In this document: positions 20,161 through 33,300 of the stretch, piece by piece
Numbering within the stretch: the first letter of the stretch is position 1
Layout of the letters: every line of letters begins with the position of its first letter
DNA from: Pinus tabuliformis
Lineage: Eukaryota; Streptophyta; Pinopsida; Pinales; Pinaceae
DNA: 64,000 nucleotides
Direction of reading: 5' to 3'
Assembly (NCBI GenBank): GCA_031772625.1
Contig: CM062816.1
Span: 629,106,992 to 629,170,991 of the forward strand
Notes under the pieces: model-generated
Seen by the model: only the letters and a program-made list of their open reading frames with translations
What the model was told of the DNA's origin: nothing
Databases searched by the model: none
Program-made: the position numbers and the translations under genes

Positions 20161-23100
20161 AAACTCATTGACAAATATTATAAAAAATAATTTCTCTTTT
20201 CTTGAATAAATACAAATATCAAAATTTCATATATGAAGACCGAACCTAGTTACATTTCCTTCAACACACATAAGTATGGTGTAAAAAAATTATTTTTGGA
20301 TGATTTGTTCAAGGATTAAAAATAATAAATCATTATACAAATATCTAAAAACCATTCATAAATTATTACATAAAATATATTATTCAATTATCCTATAACA
20401 TTATAATGTACCCATACATTCAAATTATACTCCATTTAAATATTTTAAACATATCTTTTAAATAATACTGATAAATAAATATTTATTTTTCAAAATTAAA
20501 TATTATAACTGTATTTATTAATACTAAGCTAATAACTAACCAATAAATATTGCTAACAAATAAATATTACTATAAATATTGCTAAAATAAAAAACACTAA
20601 TGAAAATAATTCTACCAAATGTTTGACACCATTATTTTTATTTCTGGTATACTCTGCGTTAAAGAAGTATATTCAACATACAATATACCGGAAGTTTTCA
20701 TCAAACTTAAAAGTTTCATGCTAAAATTCATTATTTCTTGTTTTATTTAAGATAATTTTTTATATTTACTTTCAATAGGAAAGATTTATTATTTTAATAT
20801 TTATTTTTTCATTTAATATTTATTATTAAATATTATTATTTATTGTTTTATTCGAAATATAAATTTCTTTTCAAATAATATAAATTTATTTATTTATTAA
20901 TTATAAGTAAAAATATATCTTTATAACCGAAATATATTACATCTTTAATAAATATATATATGATTTTTAAATTAATATAAATTCATAATTTAAAATTAAT
21001 TAATTAATTAATAGTAAGTAAAAATGTATTCTCATACTCTCATTCATATATATTATAAATTTTGTATTATTATTTTTTATAATAATTTTATTATAAATTA
21101 TTTATTATTTATTTTTATAAGAATTTAACTTTATTTTTACAATAGATTGAACCGAAAAGAATAAAAAGAGTTACAAGTTTTGATGTTATTATTATTATTT
21201 TTTATAAATTTGAGATAGTTTTTATAACTTTGAGACAAGCTTATTGAACATTATCAAGTAGCAGGGGAGTGCATGCAAGTATAAAATAAATTTGAATAAC
21301 TAAAATTAAATATTAGTTATGTATTAATGTTGATGTTTCCTTAATTCAGTAAAGAGTTTGAAGTTATGATGGCTAATTTATATTATTTAGAGAACATAAA
21401 CCATTAGGAGAACATAAACCATTAGAACATATGCATATATATTGGTATATATATTTTGATGATTGTATGTGTTATTAAGTTGGAATTGGAATAAAATATG
21501 GCAAAAAAGGGATGAAATGTAATGATATAAGTATTTCATTACAAAAATGTTTTATGTAATTTAATTGAAACCATTTAAAGGGAAGATGAACGTATATAAA
21601 ATAAATTTGTGTATGAAACATGTTGTTGGTTATAGTTAAGGTATAAATAGTATTTTCATGAAGGAAATTAGGTTAGATGATTATATGAATGTTGCGAATA
21701 AGATTCTTAATGGAATTAGATCGAGTATTGGAAAAGGAAGAAAATAAGTTAAATAAGAATAATTCTCAAGATGTATTTAGTATTTCTAATAAGGAAATTA
21801 GGTTAGTTGAATACAGTGAGTGTTTTGAAGAAGAATTCTAGGGAGCCACTTGTATAGTATTGGGAAAGGAGGAAACTAGACAAGAAGAAATCTCATAATT
21901 TAAGAAAAAATATTATATGAAGTTTTCAATTGAGGAAATTGTCCTAGAAATATATAGATAGTGAATGACAAAGGAAAGATGAGGCTAAGAGAATGTTAAT
22001 ATAGATAATGAGTTCAGAAAGGAAAGTGGAGGAAGTTAAGCAAATTGCTAAGCAAATTGCTAAGAAATAGTGTTTTCCTTATATTATATAATTAGTGATG
22101 GAAACCATGGGAATTTGTTTTGATTGTGAGAAAAAACTAAACATGGCATGTGACTTAAGCATGGGGTTTTTGGTTTCCATAAATAATTAGGCAATGTATA
22201 TGCTTTTTTTAGGACCTAACATTACTAAATGTAGATAGTGTAAGACCTAGATTTTCTTTGGCCACTCAAGTGAAATATTTATCCCAATGACCTCAAAAGA
22301 GATTCCTTCCAATAGTAAGATAAAATTGTTCATAGTAATTATTCAACAGAAGAATCCCATATTACACAAGGTTTAATTCCTCCATGCGTTAAGGGAACAT
22401 AGCCTACAAGGTGAGGATCCAACAAACGAAGAAAACAATCTAAGTGTTGGAGTTCTTTTTAAAAATGGGGTCACATTTGTTCAAAGTATCTAGTAACCCC
22501 ATTTTCATTTTAATAATCATGAAGACTCATAATCAATTTCATAAAACACAAATGTCATGTGAACTTGGTTGTTATTAGATGTCAATCAAAGGAATAAACT
22601 ATGAACAAAGTTGCTCTAGACTCAATTTCTAGTACGCATATTGAGTCTTTTGACGTATATTATGAATATTTAGGTGGGATAATTTCACATTACATGGTTG
22701 GTTTGAGAAAAAATGTATAGTGGTGGAATATTCTAGGGTAGTCTTCCTTCCTAGTAGGGCCCACTATCTCTATCTTGTATGTGTTTTGGAACATTGAACT
22801 CTTGCAAAACATCTCAATGGTCTTGTGGTGCTCTATGATTTTTTTATTATTGAATATTGTGCTTATATGGTGTTTGGATTTTTGGTGTTTCTAAATTTTT
22901 AGTATTTGTAATGGTATTATTGTTCTATAATTTTGAGTGTTGGTGGGCTAGGGTTGCGTTTGTTTAAATTTTTAGTGTTTTTATGTTTATTTGATGATTT
23001 GTTTGATGGGGTTTTAGGTGACCTATGGTTGGTAGTATTAATTCACATTTTTGTTTTATAACTCAATCCTTAAGTCAATCTATTTTCCCATGTTGGTTCA

Positions 23101-23282
23101 TTTCCTGGTATAAGGTCATCATAAATTAAAGACCTAGGTCATATGATGCTTACCCCTGATAAAATAGAATTTAAATTTTTTATAGATCAATAATTTCCAT
23201 GAAAATGGACATCAATACACGTCTAAGAATTCTATGGCTATGAATACCCTCAATAGAGAGAAACAATAAATCCAAATAGTAG
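20161..23282. other. AT-rich, no gene seen
   Basis: Extremely AT-rich to about 21200. Small direct repeats occur: an 18-bp duplication around 21392-21427 (GAACATAAACCATTAG) and GCAAATTGCTAA twice near 22040. Nothing with coding potential. Confidence 0.6.
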
Positions 23283-23533
23283 GAAGCATAATGTTTCATG
23301 TGAGGAAATATAGTCTGAAATGTTAACACATATTCTCACTTTTATACCTCTAATCATTCAAATTTTGGGAAGCATAATGTGTCATGTTAGGAAATATAGT
23401 CTTCAACCTTAGCAAAGGTTTTCACTTTTATACCTCTAATCATTCAAATGTTGGGAAGCATAATGTTTCATGTAGGAAATATAGTATACAACCTTAGCAA
23501 AGGTTCTAACTTCGTTGCCTCTAATCATTCAAC
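23283..23533. repeat. 86-bp tandem repeat, three units
   Basis: GAAGCATAATG recurs at 23283, 23369 and 23455, exactly 86 bp apart. Each unit carries AGGAAATATAGT and CCTCTAATCATTCAA. It ends about 180 bp before the large nested retrotransposon block. Confidence 0.85.
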
Positions 23534-23715
23534 TTAGGAAGATCTTAAGGAATAAGAAACTTTGCATCAAATTATGGAGAAAATGGACGTTGGAAACTAA
23601 TATTCCCACCCTACTTTGTATTATATTAGGGTGTTGTAACAATCATATGGCGCAATCCAACTAGTCAAAACATTCATCCTTGTGAATATTTTATGGAGTA
23701 GAAAAGTGAATGCTT

Positions 23716-25572
23716 TGTTGGAAACATGGTTAACACTGAGAGGGGGGTGAATCACTATTAAGGCAATTAAAGATTCTTTATGCCAATTTTATTTTCTTAT
23801 TCAAAATTGGCAACCATCCATATAATCAACAACAACATATAATATGGCACCAATGTGCAATAAAAGTACAAGCACACACCAAGAGAATCATACACATGAG
23901 ACACACAATTTTATGTGGAAACCCTTTAGAGAAAAAACCACCAATGATTCTTGTTTTTATTGATGTAAAATATGAGTTCCCACTCTATTACATCAATCTG
24001 TTTGTGAGACACCACTCACAAGAAGCACCAACTCCCTTTGATTGTTTGCTAGCACCCACTAGAAGGAAGCACCAACTCCCTTTGTTTGTAGACACCTATT
24101 TAGCTTACCAGAAGAACCACATGAAGCACCAACTTCATGGATTTGTTGCAAGCACCAAATTGCAACTCATTGGATTTATGCAAGAACCAAATTGTAACTC
24201 CTTGGATTTATGCAAGAACCAAATGGCAAGAGGCACCAAATCTCAAGACTTTTGAAGCATCCACTAGAGATGGAAGCACTAACTTCATTTATGTAGGATC
24301 TAACCCAAAATAAATAAGGAACTAATTTTCTCTATCCATGACAACCACTTTGCTTGATATTAGCATTATTCTTCATAACCCTTAGCCCATGCATCACTCT
24401 CTTCACTCTTCTTTCTCTGCAAAAACTCGTTGTTCGGATCAACAACAAACACTCATATCAGCCCTCACAGTACTCTGTTGTCTTCTCTCCATCAAAATAC
24501 ACTTAGCTCTCAACCTTCTATTCTTCAGGTTCTCTCAGCCTCTCATGGCACAGCCCCATACTAATCACAACCTTCTTCACACAACATAGGGACTTTCAGC
24601 CTTTCTTTAGCTACATAGGAAACTTCATCCTTTCTCACATAGCAACACACCCTCTTGGGGCCACTTCCCTCTGCTTAGGTACTCTCCAATCTATCTCTTC
24701 AGAACTGGATCACTCAGCCTCATATGCAATAACGCATACACAAGACAGAGCTCACGCTCAACCAAGAGCTCTCTACACAACTCACTCTACACAAATTTGT
24801 ACACACATTCATTTGGTCAAGTAGGCTCTTTTGTTCAGTTCCTCTAGTGCCCACTGGTCGATACTGCCACACCTGTCCTGAATCGACATTACCCGAGTGC
24901 AATTTTGCATGACTCCTCCATTCTAATGTTGCTTCTAACTTGGTCTTTTCCACTACATTAAACATGAGAATGGGCACTTGACTATTTCTCCATACTGATA
25001 ATTAGTTCTCAATCCACCTGCACACTTCAACCAGACTCCTTTCTATGGAAAAATATTATATCACTAAGGCTCTCCATGCTTATTCATGGATTTTCATAGC
25101 TTGGTTGTACTTCTAGATGGATTCTTTGTGAACCATTTTCCTCTTTACCTTGTCTAAGTTCTTTCTTTAGATCCATCTGAATCCATAAACCAACTTTGTC
25201 GAATTGCATTTTTTCTTTGGATTATGACTCATTAATCCATTTAAGTCACTGAGGTGTGCATCAGAGCACAAAGATGGCTTATCTCACCTCAAGGCATATC
25301 CAACACTCTTTTATAAAAATCATGATCCTTGTTTCCTTGACCCAACGATCTTTGACAGTCGCCATCACTCCTTAAACCAACTCCTCCACATGATCATGGT
25401 CCTTGTTGCTGACTCATCCATCCATTAATCTCACTGTGCTTCTCCATCAGAACTTCAAAATATCATAAATTACACAAGGGAAATGTTATGATATTGCACT
25501 ACTCCGATATCCCTAGGCCCCTTAGCCCTTGGTTCCTTGAGAATTTTATTTCTTATATGACCAGACCTATGA
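23716..25572 (-). repeat. 3' LTR of the SIRE-like element, outer part
   Basis: Starts TGTTGGAAACATGGTTAAC and contains AGAGGGGGGTGAATC, a familiar sequence of plant SIRE-type LTRs. It is collinear with 39745 to about 41622 of the right LTR. A 119-codon frame at 23896 has a disrupted counterpart at 39894, so it is LTR sequence rather than a gene. Confidence 0.8.
24019..24290. repeat. Degenerate GAAGCACCAACT repeat in the LTR
   Basis: GAAGCACCAACT(C/T)C recurs near 24020, 24063 and 24122, followed by GCAAGCACCAAAT and GCAAGAACCAAAT words and a later GGAAGCACTAACTTC. The right LTR has the same array from about 40035. Units are about 30-60 bp. Confidence 0.65.
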
Positions 25573-26194
25573 TGATTCAAGTGGATATTGGTGGCCACCC
25601 ACTAATTCCACTTGGACCCACACCATTGTTTCTTTTATTTTTTTCAGTTTCCTTAATTGTAGCATAGTTTACTATTTTTAGCAGTTTTTCGGGTCCTGAA
25701 CTTCTGGAGCTGTTTTGAGGAACTAAATGACGTTTTTGGGAAAAATGGGAGAAATATGGATCCATGGCCTGATGTTAGTTGTCCCAAAGTTTTAGTCCTC
25801 GGATAGATCTTTCTAACGAGGTATTTTTTGCGTCGAACGAAGATTGTATGCCAAAGTTACAACCCATGGAAATTGATGTACCAATTTACCCAAAACGGGG
25901 GCCATAGTTTTGCACTTCATGTCCTAGGGTTAGGTTCTTGGATGTTTAGGGTTTTCCATTGTTTCTCAACAATAAATAGGCCTTCGAGCCTCATTGTAAG
26001 AGAGTTAAAAGACATGTAGCCACCACATCTCTCCTCATAGATAAGCTACCATCGCCCGAGCTAATTTATTTCCATTCCAGTTTGTAAGCATATTTCAGCA
26101 TTTTACATTAATGAAACGAAGTATTATTTCTGCTGCATCTCTTTATTTATGGTTATCTCTGTAATTTATTGCATTCCTGTTTAAATCTAGATCA
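25573..26194 (+). repeat. 5' LTR of outer gypsy element
   Basis: 622 bp starting TGATTCAAGTGG and ending TCTAGATCA. It matches 34229-34851 with roughly one difference in ten over the part compared, so the element is old. Confidence 0.85.
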
Positions 26195-26195
26195 G

Positions 26196-26210
26196 TGGTA
26201 TTAGAGGGTC
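26196..26210 (+). other. Primer binding site of outer gypsy element
   Basis: TGGTATTAGAGGGTC one base after the LTR matches the initiator tRNA-Met site with one C to T change. Confidence 0.75.
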
Positions 26211-26244
26211 TTCTCTTTCTCTGTTTTTCTTTGCATTTCCCCAA

Positions 26245-26917
26245 TGAGGTTAGGATATAAGGAGTTAGGGCTTGAACTGGTCGAACCTTTGGAAGACCAG
26301 CCTCACAAATCTTGACAGCCTCCCAATGCAGATGAAAAGAAAGACGAGGGAGCAGTATATCCTATCAAAATCCTACTCGAATAAGCCCTCAAACAACAAA
26401 GGAATGCGATGATGAACAAATTTGCCCAGATCCTTTAGCGACTACCGAGGGGCGACACATCTACTGCCAGTAGCTACTCTGGAAGTGCCTCACCCTTTAA
26501 GGTACAAGTTACTTTGACATTCCCATATTTGAGGATTAGATAGATGTAGATGTTGTAGATAAATGGTTAAATCTTCTAGAAGGGTATTTTTCTGTTCACG
26601 ATTTTTCTAGCTGGGAAAAGATTAATTTCGCTCTTCTCAAAGCCACTCGCCACATCAAGAACTAGTGGGAAACCTATTGCGAGCAGAAGGATGAAAGTAC
26701 GACCTCACTTTTTTTAGCCGCACCCACTTGGAATTCATTCCGAAATGCCATCAAGGAGTAGTACTACCCTGTCAAAATCTATGAGAATAAATACATAAAG
26801 TGGACCACGCTGTGGCAGGGAAGGGACTAAGATGTGCCAGAGTTTACCAATATTTTTCATACCCTTCACACAAAGTTGGGTATTAAGGATTCTGAGCTAC
26901 ATTTAGTACTCAAATAC
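26245..26917 (+). pseudogene. Gag N-terminal half of outer gypsy element
   Basis: The plus strand reads MRLGYKELGLELVEPLEDQP, then ADEKKDEGAVYPIKILLE, with many stops and frameshifts. The same blocks occur intact in the inner element (GYKELGLELVEPLQDQPRKS). The frame is interrupted at the TGCGG target and resumes at 30333. Confidence 0.85.
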
Positions 26918-26922
26918 TGCGG
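26918..26922. repeat. Target-site duplication TGCGG, left
   Basis: TGCGG directly precedes the inner element and is repeated exactly at 30328-30332. Confidence 0.9.
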
Positions 26923-27572
26923 TGATCCGGATTTAAGCAGGAACGCAATAGATTACAGAGATAACCATAAATACAGAGATGCAATAACCATAAACACATA
27001 GATGCAGCGGAAATAATGCTTCATTTCATTAATGGAAAATACTGAAATATGCTTACAACCAGAAATGGAAATAAACCAGCTAGGGCTATGGTAGCTTATC
27101 TCTGAGAAGAGATGTGCGGCTACATGCCTCTGAACTGTTCCGAACTGTATTACAATGAGGCTCGAAGGCCTATTTATTGTTGAGAAACAATAGAAAACCC
27201 TTCACATCCCGAAACCTAGCCCTAGAAGATGAAACGCCAAATTGTGGGCCCGGTTTGGGTAAATTGGTACATCAATTTCCCGGGGTTGTAACTTTGGCAT
27301 ACGATCTCCGTTTGACGCGTTCGATAGCTCGTTAGAAAGATCTATCCGAGAACTACCACTTTGGGAGGCAACATCGGTCCATGGACCCATGTTGCCCCAG
27401 AATCCCCAAAAAACGTCGTTTAGGGCCTCAAAACGGCTCCGGAAGTTCAGGACCCGAAAAACTGCTAAAAATAGTAAACTGTGCTACAATTTAGGAAACT
27501 GAAAAGACTGAAAGAGACAGTTGTGAGGGTCCAAATGGGTTGGTGGGTGGCCACCAACATCCACCTGGATCA
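26923..27572 (-). repeat. 3' LTR of inner gypsy element
   Basis: 650 bp, TGATCC...GGATCA ends. About 99% identical to 29677-30327. Confidence 0.92.
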
Positions 27573-27585
27573 TTCCTCCCCCCTT
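27573..27585 (-). other. Polypurine tract of inner gypsy element
   Basis: Minus strand AAGGGGGGAGGAA abuts the 3' LTR and overlaps the stop codon of the coding frame (27586-27584). Confidence 0.85.
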
Positions 27586-29635
27586 AGGAAGCAATGGTCC
27601 CCATTGCGTTGAGTTCCTCCCTGAGATGAGGAAGCTTTTGCTGAGTTGGTTCTCTGGTGAGCTGTTCTGCAATCTCTGATGTGTCCAGAAATGGTGGGAA
27701 GCATGGTCGACGACGATCCACATTGAACACTCGGTGCAAGCGAAGGAATGTAGGAATGTTGTGCTTCAAAGCATTGTTTCCCGTAGCCTTGGTACTGGTG
27801 TAAGGACCATGTCGGAGTGGTCTGAGTTTCTGATGGGTTCTGGTAAGGCGTTCTTTCTGCAGATGCAACCAGACTTTGTTGCCCACTTGAAGCTTGTGTG
27901 GTATCCCTGTGGATGAGGAGAAGTTGTTCTTGTGTTCTGTCATGACCGTATTCCTTTGCTGCTGCTGCTGTGTAGAGGAACCCTTTGCAGGGGTCATGGA
28001 TGTAGCAACGATCTTCCCCTTACTTTGGGAGTGAACCAGACAAATGAATTTCCTGGTCTGTGATATGAGCTTGCTGCCTTTCTTGGTAGTAATCAAGGAT
28101 GTGGCAGTCGGTGGGGCTACCTCTGGTATCCTGTATAATGAATTATTTAAAGAAATAATGACAGCACGAGGCTTTGACTCATACACAACATGTCGCCTCC
28201 ACAAGTATGGTTGGCCTAATAATACATCACAAACATCCAGAGGTGTAACATCACACAATACCTCGTCTGTGAATGGTTTGATGCTGTAGGGAAGGCGGCA
28301 CTGCTGGCAAACTTTCAGATCTCGTCCTTCGTGAAGCCACCCGATACTGTACGGCTGTGGGTGTGGTGTAGTCGGTAGGCCCAACCGCTTCACGACCTCT
28401 GCTGAAACAAGGTTCTTTTGGCTGCCACTGTCGACAATGAATTGTAGCGGCAAACCCTTCACCCACATCTGTGAGTGGAAAAGGCGCTCCCCCTCTTCTG
28501 GATTTTCGGGCTCATCTTTCTGGATGTTGGCGGTGGCAACAGTGGCGCTGGGATCCGCATCAATGATCTGCTTCCCTTTGCCATTCCCCTTGTCGGGTTC
28601 TGGGTCAGGGTCGGAACATGCATCTGATTCGGAAGCCTTCAATTCGGCCACTAGCGACTGCTTGGTCCGACACTCACTTGTGTTATGAGTGGGACTCTTG
28701 TGGAACTCACACCACTTCCCTGTGTCCTTCTTCAACTTCGTGGTGTTGTTCTTTTCTTGCGGCTTCGACGGGTTGTCTTGGGTCACCCCGCCTTGGCTTT
28801 GTCCTTTGGGCTTCGGATTTGCAGATCCAAAGTCTCGCTTCTTCTGTTTGAACTTTTGTTCGATTTTGACAGCGTATCGGTATGCTGTGCCGAGTGAGGG
28901 GATGTTCAAGAACCCCATTTCTTCCTGGATGTATCTGTGTAGGCAGCCACGGTATTTGAGTACCAGATGCAGCTCAGAATCTTTGATACCCAACTGTGTG
29001 CGAAGGGTATGAAAAATGTTTGTGAACTCCGGCATATCTTGGTCTCGTCCCTACCGCAGTGTGGTCCATTTGATGTATTTGTCCTGATAGCTTCCGACAG
29101 GGTAGTACTGCTCCTTGATGGCATCCCGGAAGTCATTCCAAGTGGGTGCGGCTGAAAATAGTGAGCCTGTACTTTCATCCTTCTGCTCGCAGTAGGTTTC
29201 CCACCAGTCCTTGACGTGGGGGGCTGCTTTGAGAAGAGCGAAAACAATCTTTTCCCGACTTGAAAATTCGTGAACAGAAAAATACCCATCTAGCAGATTT
29301 AACCATTTATCTACGGCATCTGCATCTATTTGACCCTCGAAGATGGGGATTTCAAAATTAACTTGTACCTTAAATGGCGTGGCATTTCCAGAGTCGCTGT
29401 TGGAAGCCGATGCGTCGCCTCTGGGTAGCCGCTGAAGGATCTGCGCAAAGCTATCCATCATCGCGTTCCTTTGCCGCTCGAGCGCTTCTTCGAGCAAGAT
29501 TTTGATAGGATCTCCTGCCCCCTCGTCTTTCTTCTCATCCGCCATGGGAGGCCGTCGGGATTTGCGAGGCTGGTCTTGCAAAGGTTCGACCAGTTCAAGC
29601 CCTAACTCTTTATATCCCGACCTCGTTGGGGACAT
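27584..29635 (-). pseudogene. Gag-protease fused to integrase tail, one amber stop
   Basis: A single frame of 684 codons, broken once by TAG near 29050 (the outer element has CAG there). Gag: VNFEIPIFEGQIDADAVDKW, HVKDWWETYCEQKD and IKEQYYPVGSYQDKYIKW; zinc-knuckle-like WCEFHKSPTHNTSEC; protease FIVDSGSQKNLVSAEVVKRL with DSG; LCDVTPLDVCDVLLGQPYLW after it. Near a poly-Gln stretch the RT, RNase H and integrase core, about 2.4 kb in the outer copy, are absent. The frame continues with the integrase tail LQVGNKVWLHLQKERL and FLRLHRVFNVDRRRPCFPPF. It cannot copy or integrate itself but could still make gag particles if the stop is read through or if translation starts at Met 29017. Confidence 0.88.
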
Positions 29636-29660
29636 GCAAAGAAAAACAGAGAAAAAGCAG

Positions 29661-29675
29661 ACCGCTCCGATACCA
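29661..29675 (-). other. Primer binding site of inner gypsy element
   Basis: Minus strand TGGTATCGGAGCGGT, one base after the LTR. It resembles the tRNA-Met site, with CGG in place of CAG. Confidence 0.75.
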
Positions 29676-29676
29676 C

Positions 29677-30327
29677 TGATCCGGATTTAAGCAGGAACGC
29701 AATAGATTACAGAGATAACCATAAATACAGAGATGCAATAACCATAAACACATAGATGCAGCGGAAATAATGCTTCATTTCATTAATGGAAAATACTGAA
29801 ATATGCTTACAACCAGAAATGGAAATAAACCAGCTAGGGCTATGGTAGCTTATCTCTGAGAAGAGATGTGCGGCTACATGCCTCTGAACTGTTCCGAACT
29901 GTATTACAATGAGGCTCGAAGGCCTATTTATTGTTGAGAAACAATAGAAAACCCTTCACATCCCGAAACCTAGCCCTAGAAGATGAAACGCCAAATTGTG
30001 GGCCCCGTTTGGGTAAATTGGTACATCAATTTCCCGGGGTCGTAACTTTGGCATACGATCTCCGTTTGACGCGTTCGATAGCTCGTTAGAAAGATCTATC
30101 CGAGAACTACCACTTTGGGAGGCAACATCGGTCCATGGACCCATGTTGCCCCAGAATCCCAAAAAAAACGTCATTTAGGGCCTCAAAACGGCTCCGGAAG
30201 TTCAGGACCCGAAAAACTGCTAAAAATAGTAAACTGTGCTACAATTTAGGAAACTGAAAAGACTGAAAGAGACAGTTGTGAGGGTCCAAATGGGTTGGTG
30301 GGTGGCCACCAACATCCACCTGGATCA
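29677..30327 (-). repeat. 5' LTR of inner gypsy element
   Basis: 651 bp. Compared with the other LTR it differs at a C/G, a C/T, a C/A, a G/A and one extra A in an A run. Confidence 0.92.
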
Positions 30328-30332
30328 TGCGG
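30328..30332. repeat. Target-site duplication TGCGG, right
   Basis: Exact repeat of 26918-26922. Removing the inner element and one copy restores the outer gag frame. Confidence 0.9.
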
Positions 30333-33300
30333 GTTCCTACATAGGTAGATCCAAGACGAGATGGAGTTCCTAGACCTCTCTTAACTCGGCATGACGTACG
30401 GATATGCTGTCAAGATCGAGCAAAAGTTTAAATAGAAGAAGCGAGACTTTGGGTCTACAAATATGAAACTAGAGAAAGGCGCCCCCAAACCACTAAACAA
30501 AGGACAAAGCCAAGGTGAGGTGGCTCGGGATAACCCGCCAAACCTGCAAGAAAAGGACAACACCACGAAGCTAAAGAAGGACATGGGAAAGTGGTGTGAG
30601 TTGCATAAGAGCTCCACTCACAACACAAGTGAGTGTTGGGCCAAGCAGTCACTGGTGGTGGAGCTAAAGTTTTCGGAATCAAATGCATGTTCAGACTCCT
30701 AGTCAGAACCTTAAAAGGTGAATGACAAAGGGAAGTAGATTATCAATGTAGAGCCCAACGCCATTGTTGCCACCATGAAGATCCAGAAAGAGGAACCCGA
30801 AGATCCAGAGGAGGAGGGGCATCTCTTCCACTGCCATATGTGGGTAAAGGGCTCCTCGCTATAGTTCATTGTCAACTCCAGGAGCCAAAAGAACCTCATT
30901 TTGGTAGAGGTCGTGAAGTAGTTGGGCTTACCGACCATAAAATATCCACAACCATACACCATCGAGTGGCTTCACCAAGGATGGGATCTTCGTGTGAGCC
31001 AGCAGTGTCACCTTCCATACAACATCAAGACCTTCACATATGAGGTATTGTATGACATTTCTCCCCTTGATGTTTGTGAAATATTATTAGGCCAACCATA
31101 TTTGTGTAAGTGACACGCAGTATATGAGTCAAGGGCTCGTGCTATTATTATTACTTTGGGAAATATGTTGTATAGGATATTGGAGGTAGCACCGCCTACT
31201 GCCATCTCTTTGGTTACTGCAAAACAATGCAGTAAGCTCATTTCCAAAACTAGGAAATCTTTTTTCCTAATGATACGCCCTCAAGGAAAGAAGAAGACGA
31301 TGGCCACAACCTCCAGACAGGGCCCCTCCGCACACCAACTACAGATGGACAAGGTCATGGAGGAGTACAAGGACATCTTCACCTCCCTCGCATGGGTTCC
31401 TCTGCACTGTCAGGTCAAGCACTCCATTGATTTGACCCCAGGTGCACCACTACCCAATGGACCAATCTATCAATGCTTCGTTCTGGAGAACAATGAATTC
31501 AAGAGGCAGCTTCAAGAGTTGCTGCAGAAAGGTCACATCGATCAAGTTCATTTCCCTATGGGAGCCCAATCTATTGGTACAGAAGAAGGATGAGACTTGG
31601 AGACTCTGTATTGAATATTGGGTGGTGAACAAGATCACTGTCTGGAATAGGTACCCGATCCCACAGATTAATGACCTTCTTGATGAATTGAAGGGGGGAA
31701 AATATTTCAACAAGATTGATTTGAAGTTAGGATATCACCAGGTACCAATTGAACCCTTTGATGTGTGGAAGACTACCTTCAAAGCCAAGGAGGGCCTTTT
31801 TGAATGGTTGGTTATGCTTTTCGGATTGACAAATGCTCCTGCCACCTTCATGAGGCTAATGGATGACATCTTGTGGCCATTCACCAATTAATTTGTAGTG
31901 GTATACTTGGATGACATCCTGATATTTAGCCAAAGTTGGGAAGAGCACCTCCACCACATCTGATAGGTTCTCCAAACACTGCGGCAACACAAGTTATGTG
32001 CCAATTTGGAGAAATGAACTTTTGGCATAACCCAAGTTCAATATCTAGGATACATTATTGATGAACAAGGGGTGCATGTGGATCCAACCAAGATCTAAGT
32101 CATTTTGGATTGGCCATCTCCAACCACTATGACAGAACTCTGCAGCTTTTTGGGTCTTTCCAACTTCTATCGCAGGTTCGTGTTGGGATTTTCTCATATC
32201 ACCTAGCCCTTGAGTCAAGTCACCAAGGGAGGAGCGAAAGCTAAATTCTTTTGGTTTGAATCTCAACAGAAGGAATTCACAGAGTTGAAACATTACCTCT
32301 GCTCAACACCAGTGCTCACATTACCAGACTTGTAGCAACCATTTGAGATCGATATAGATGCCTCTGACTATGCTATTGGGGTAGTCCTTACTCAACACGG
32401 GAATCCAGTGACATATCAAAGTGAGACACTTTTAGACATAGTCAAGAAGTATCACACTTATGAAAAAGAGATGTATTGCATTGTACAGGTCTGCTGATAA
32501 TGGAAGCATTACATTTTGGGGAAGGAGACGGTCATCCACACAGACTACCAGCCCCTGCAGTTCATACAGATGCAAGGGAAGTTGCAGAATTATCACCACC
32601 AGAAGTGGTCCACATACCTGCAACAGTTCCATTTGAATATCAAGTATAAGAAGGGCAATACCAATAATGTTGAAGATTTCCTTAGTCGACCACCAATCAT
32701 GGCGTTAACCACTGTGCTCAACTCTTGTGGGCATCAGGCTTGTGATTGGCCACTTCTCTAGAAAAGCAACCTAGAATTCGGCCACACATGTACCAGACAC
32801 TCTTGGAGGGTCAGCATGTTCCATATTTTCACCTCCAGGATGCCTTGTTATGCCACCTCAATCTCCTTTCTGTTCCTTCAAGCGAACGTGCCAAGATGAT
32901 TCAGGAAGCACACTATAGTTAGGCTGCTAGGAATTTCAAGGTTGAGAAAATGGTGGCAATACTGTAGAAGTATTTCTATTGGCCAAATATTTGATAAGAT
33001 GTTGGGAAGTACATCAGATCCTACATTGCCTGTGCCATTGCCAAAGCGACCATCAAGAAGCAAGGTCTATATACTCCCCTACCTACCCCTATTCAAACTT
33101 GGGAATCCATCTCCATGGATTACATGTCAGACCTTCCTTCTACTAAGCATGGAAATGACTGTGTTTTGTGGTCATCGACAGGTTCTCAAAGATGGCCATT
33201 ATGGCGGCCTACAAGAAGAATATCACAGTAGAAGCCACTACTAAACTCTTCTTTGAATGAGTGTGGGTACAATTTTGGATCCCACAGTTTATCATCTCAG

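Larger units (their letters stand above)
26923..30327 (-). mobile_element. Ty3/gypsy inner element, internally deleted, recent
   Basis: LTRs 26923-27572 and 29677-30327 differ by four substitutions and one 1-bp indel in about 650 bp. A perfect 5-bp duplication, primer binding site and polypurine tract are present. RT, RNase H and the integrase core are missing; gag-protease is joined in frame to the integrase tail. It belongs to the same family as its host element but lies in the opposite orientation. High LTR identity and one nearly open frame make it the youngest insertion in the nest. Confidence 0.93.

Noticed and set aside
20161..21200. Possible origin or scaffold-attachment region because of extreme AT content
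   Set aside because: Composition alone is no evidence; no specific motif or symmetry was found.
23896..24255. 119-codon plus frame with a similar 134-codon frame at 39894
   Set aside because: Both lie at matching places in the two LTRs of one element; the similarity is LTR homology and the frames end at different points. No domain.
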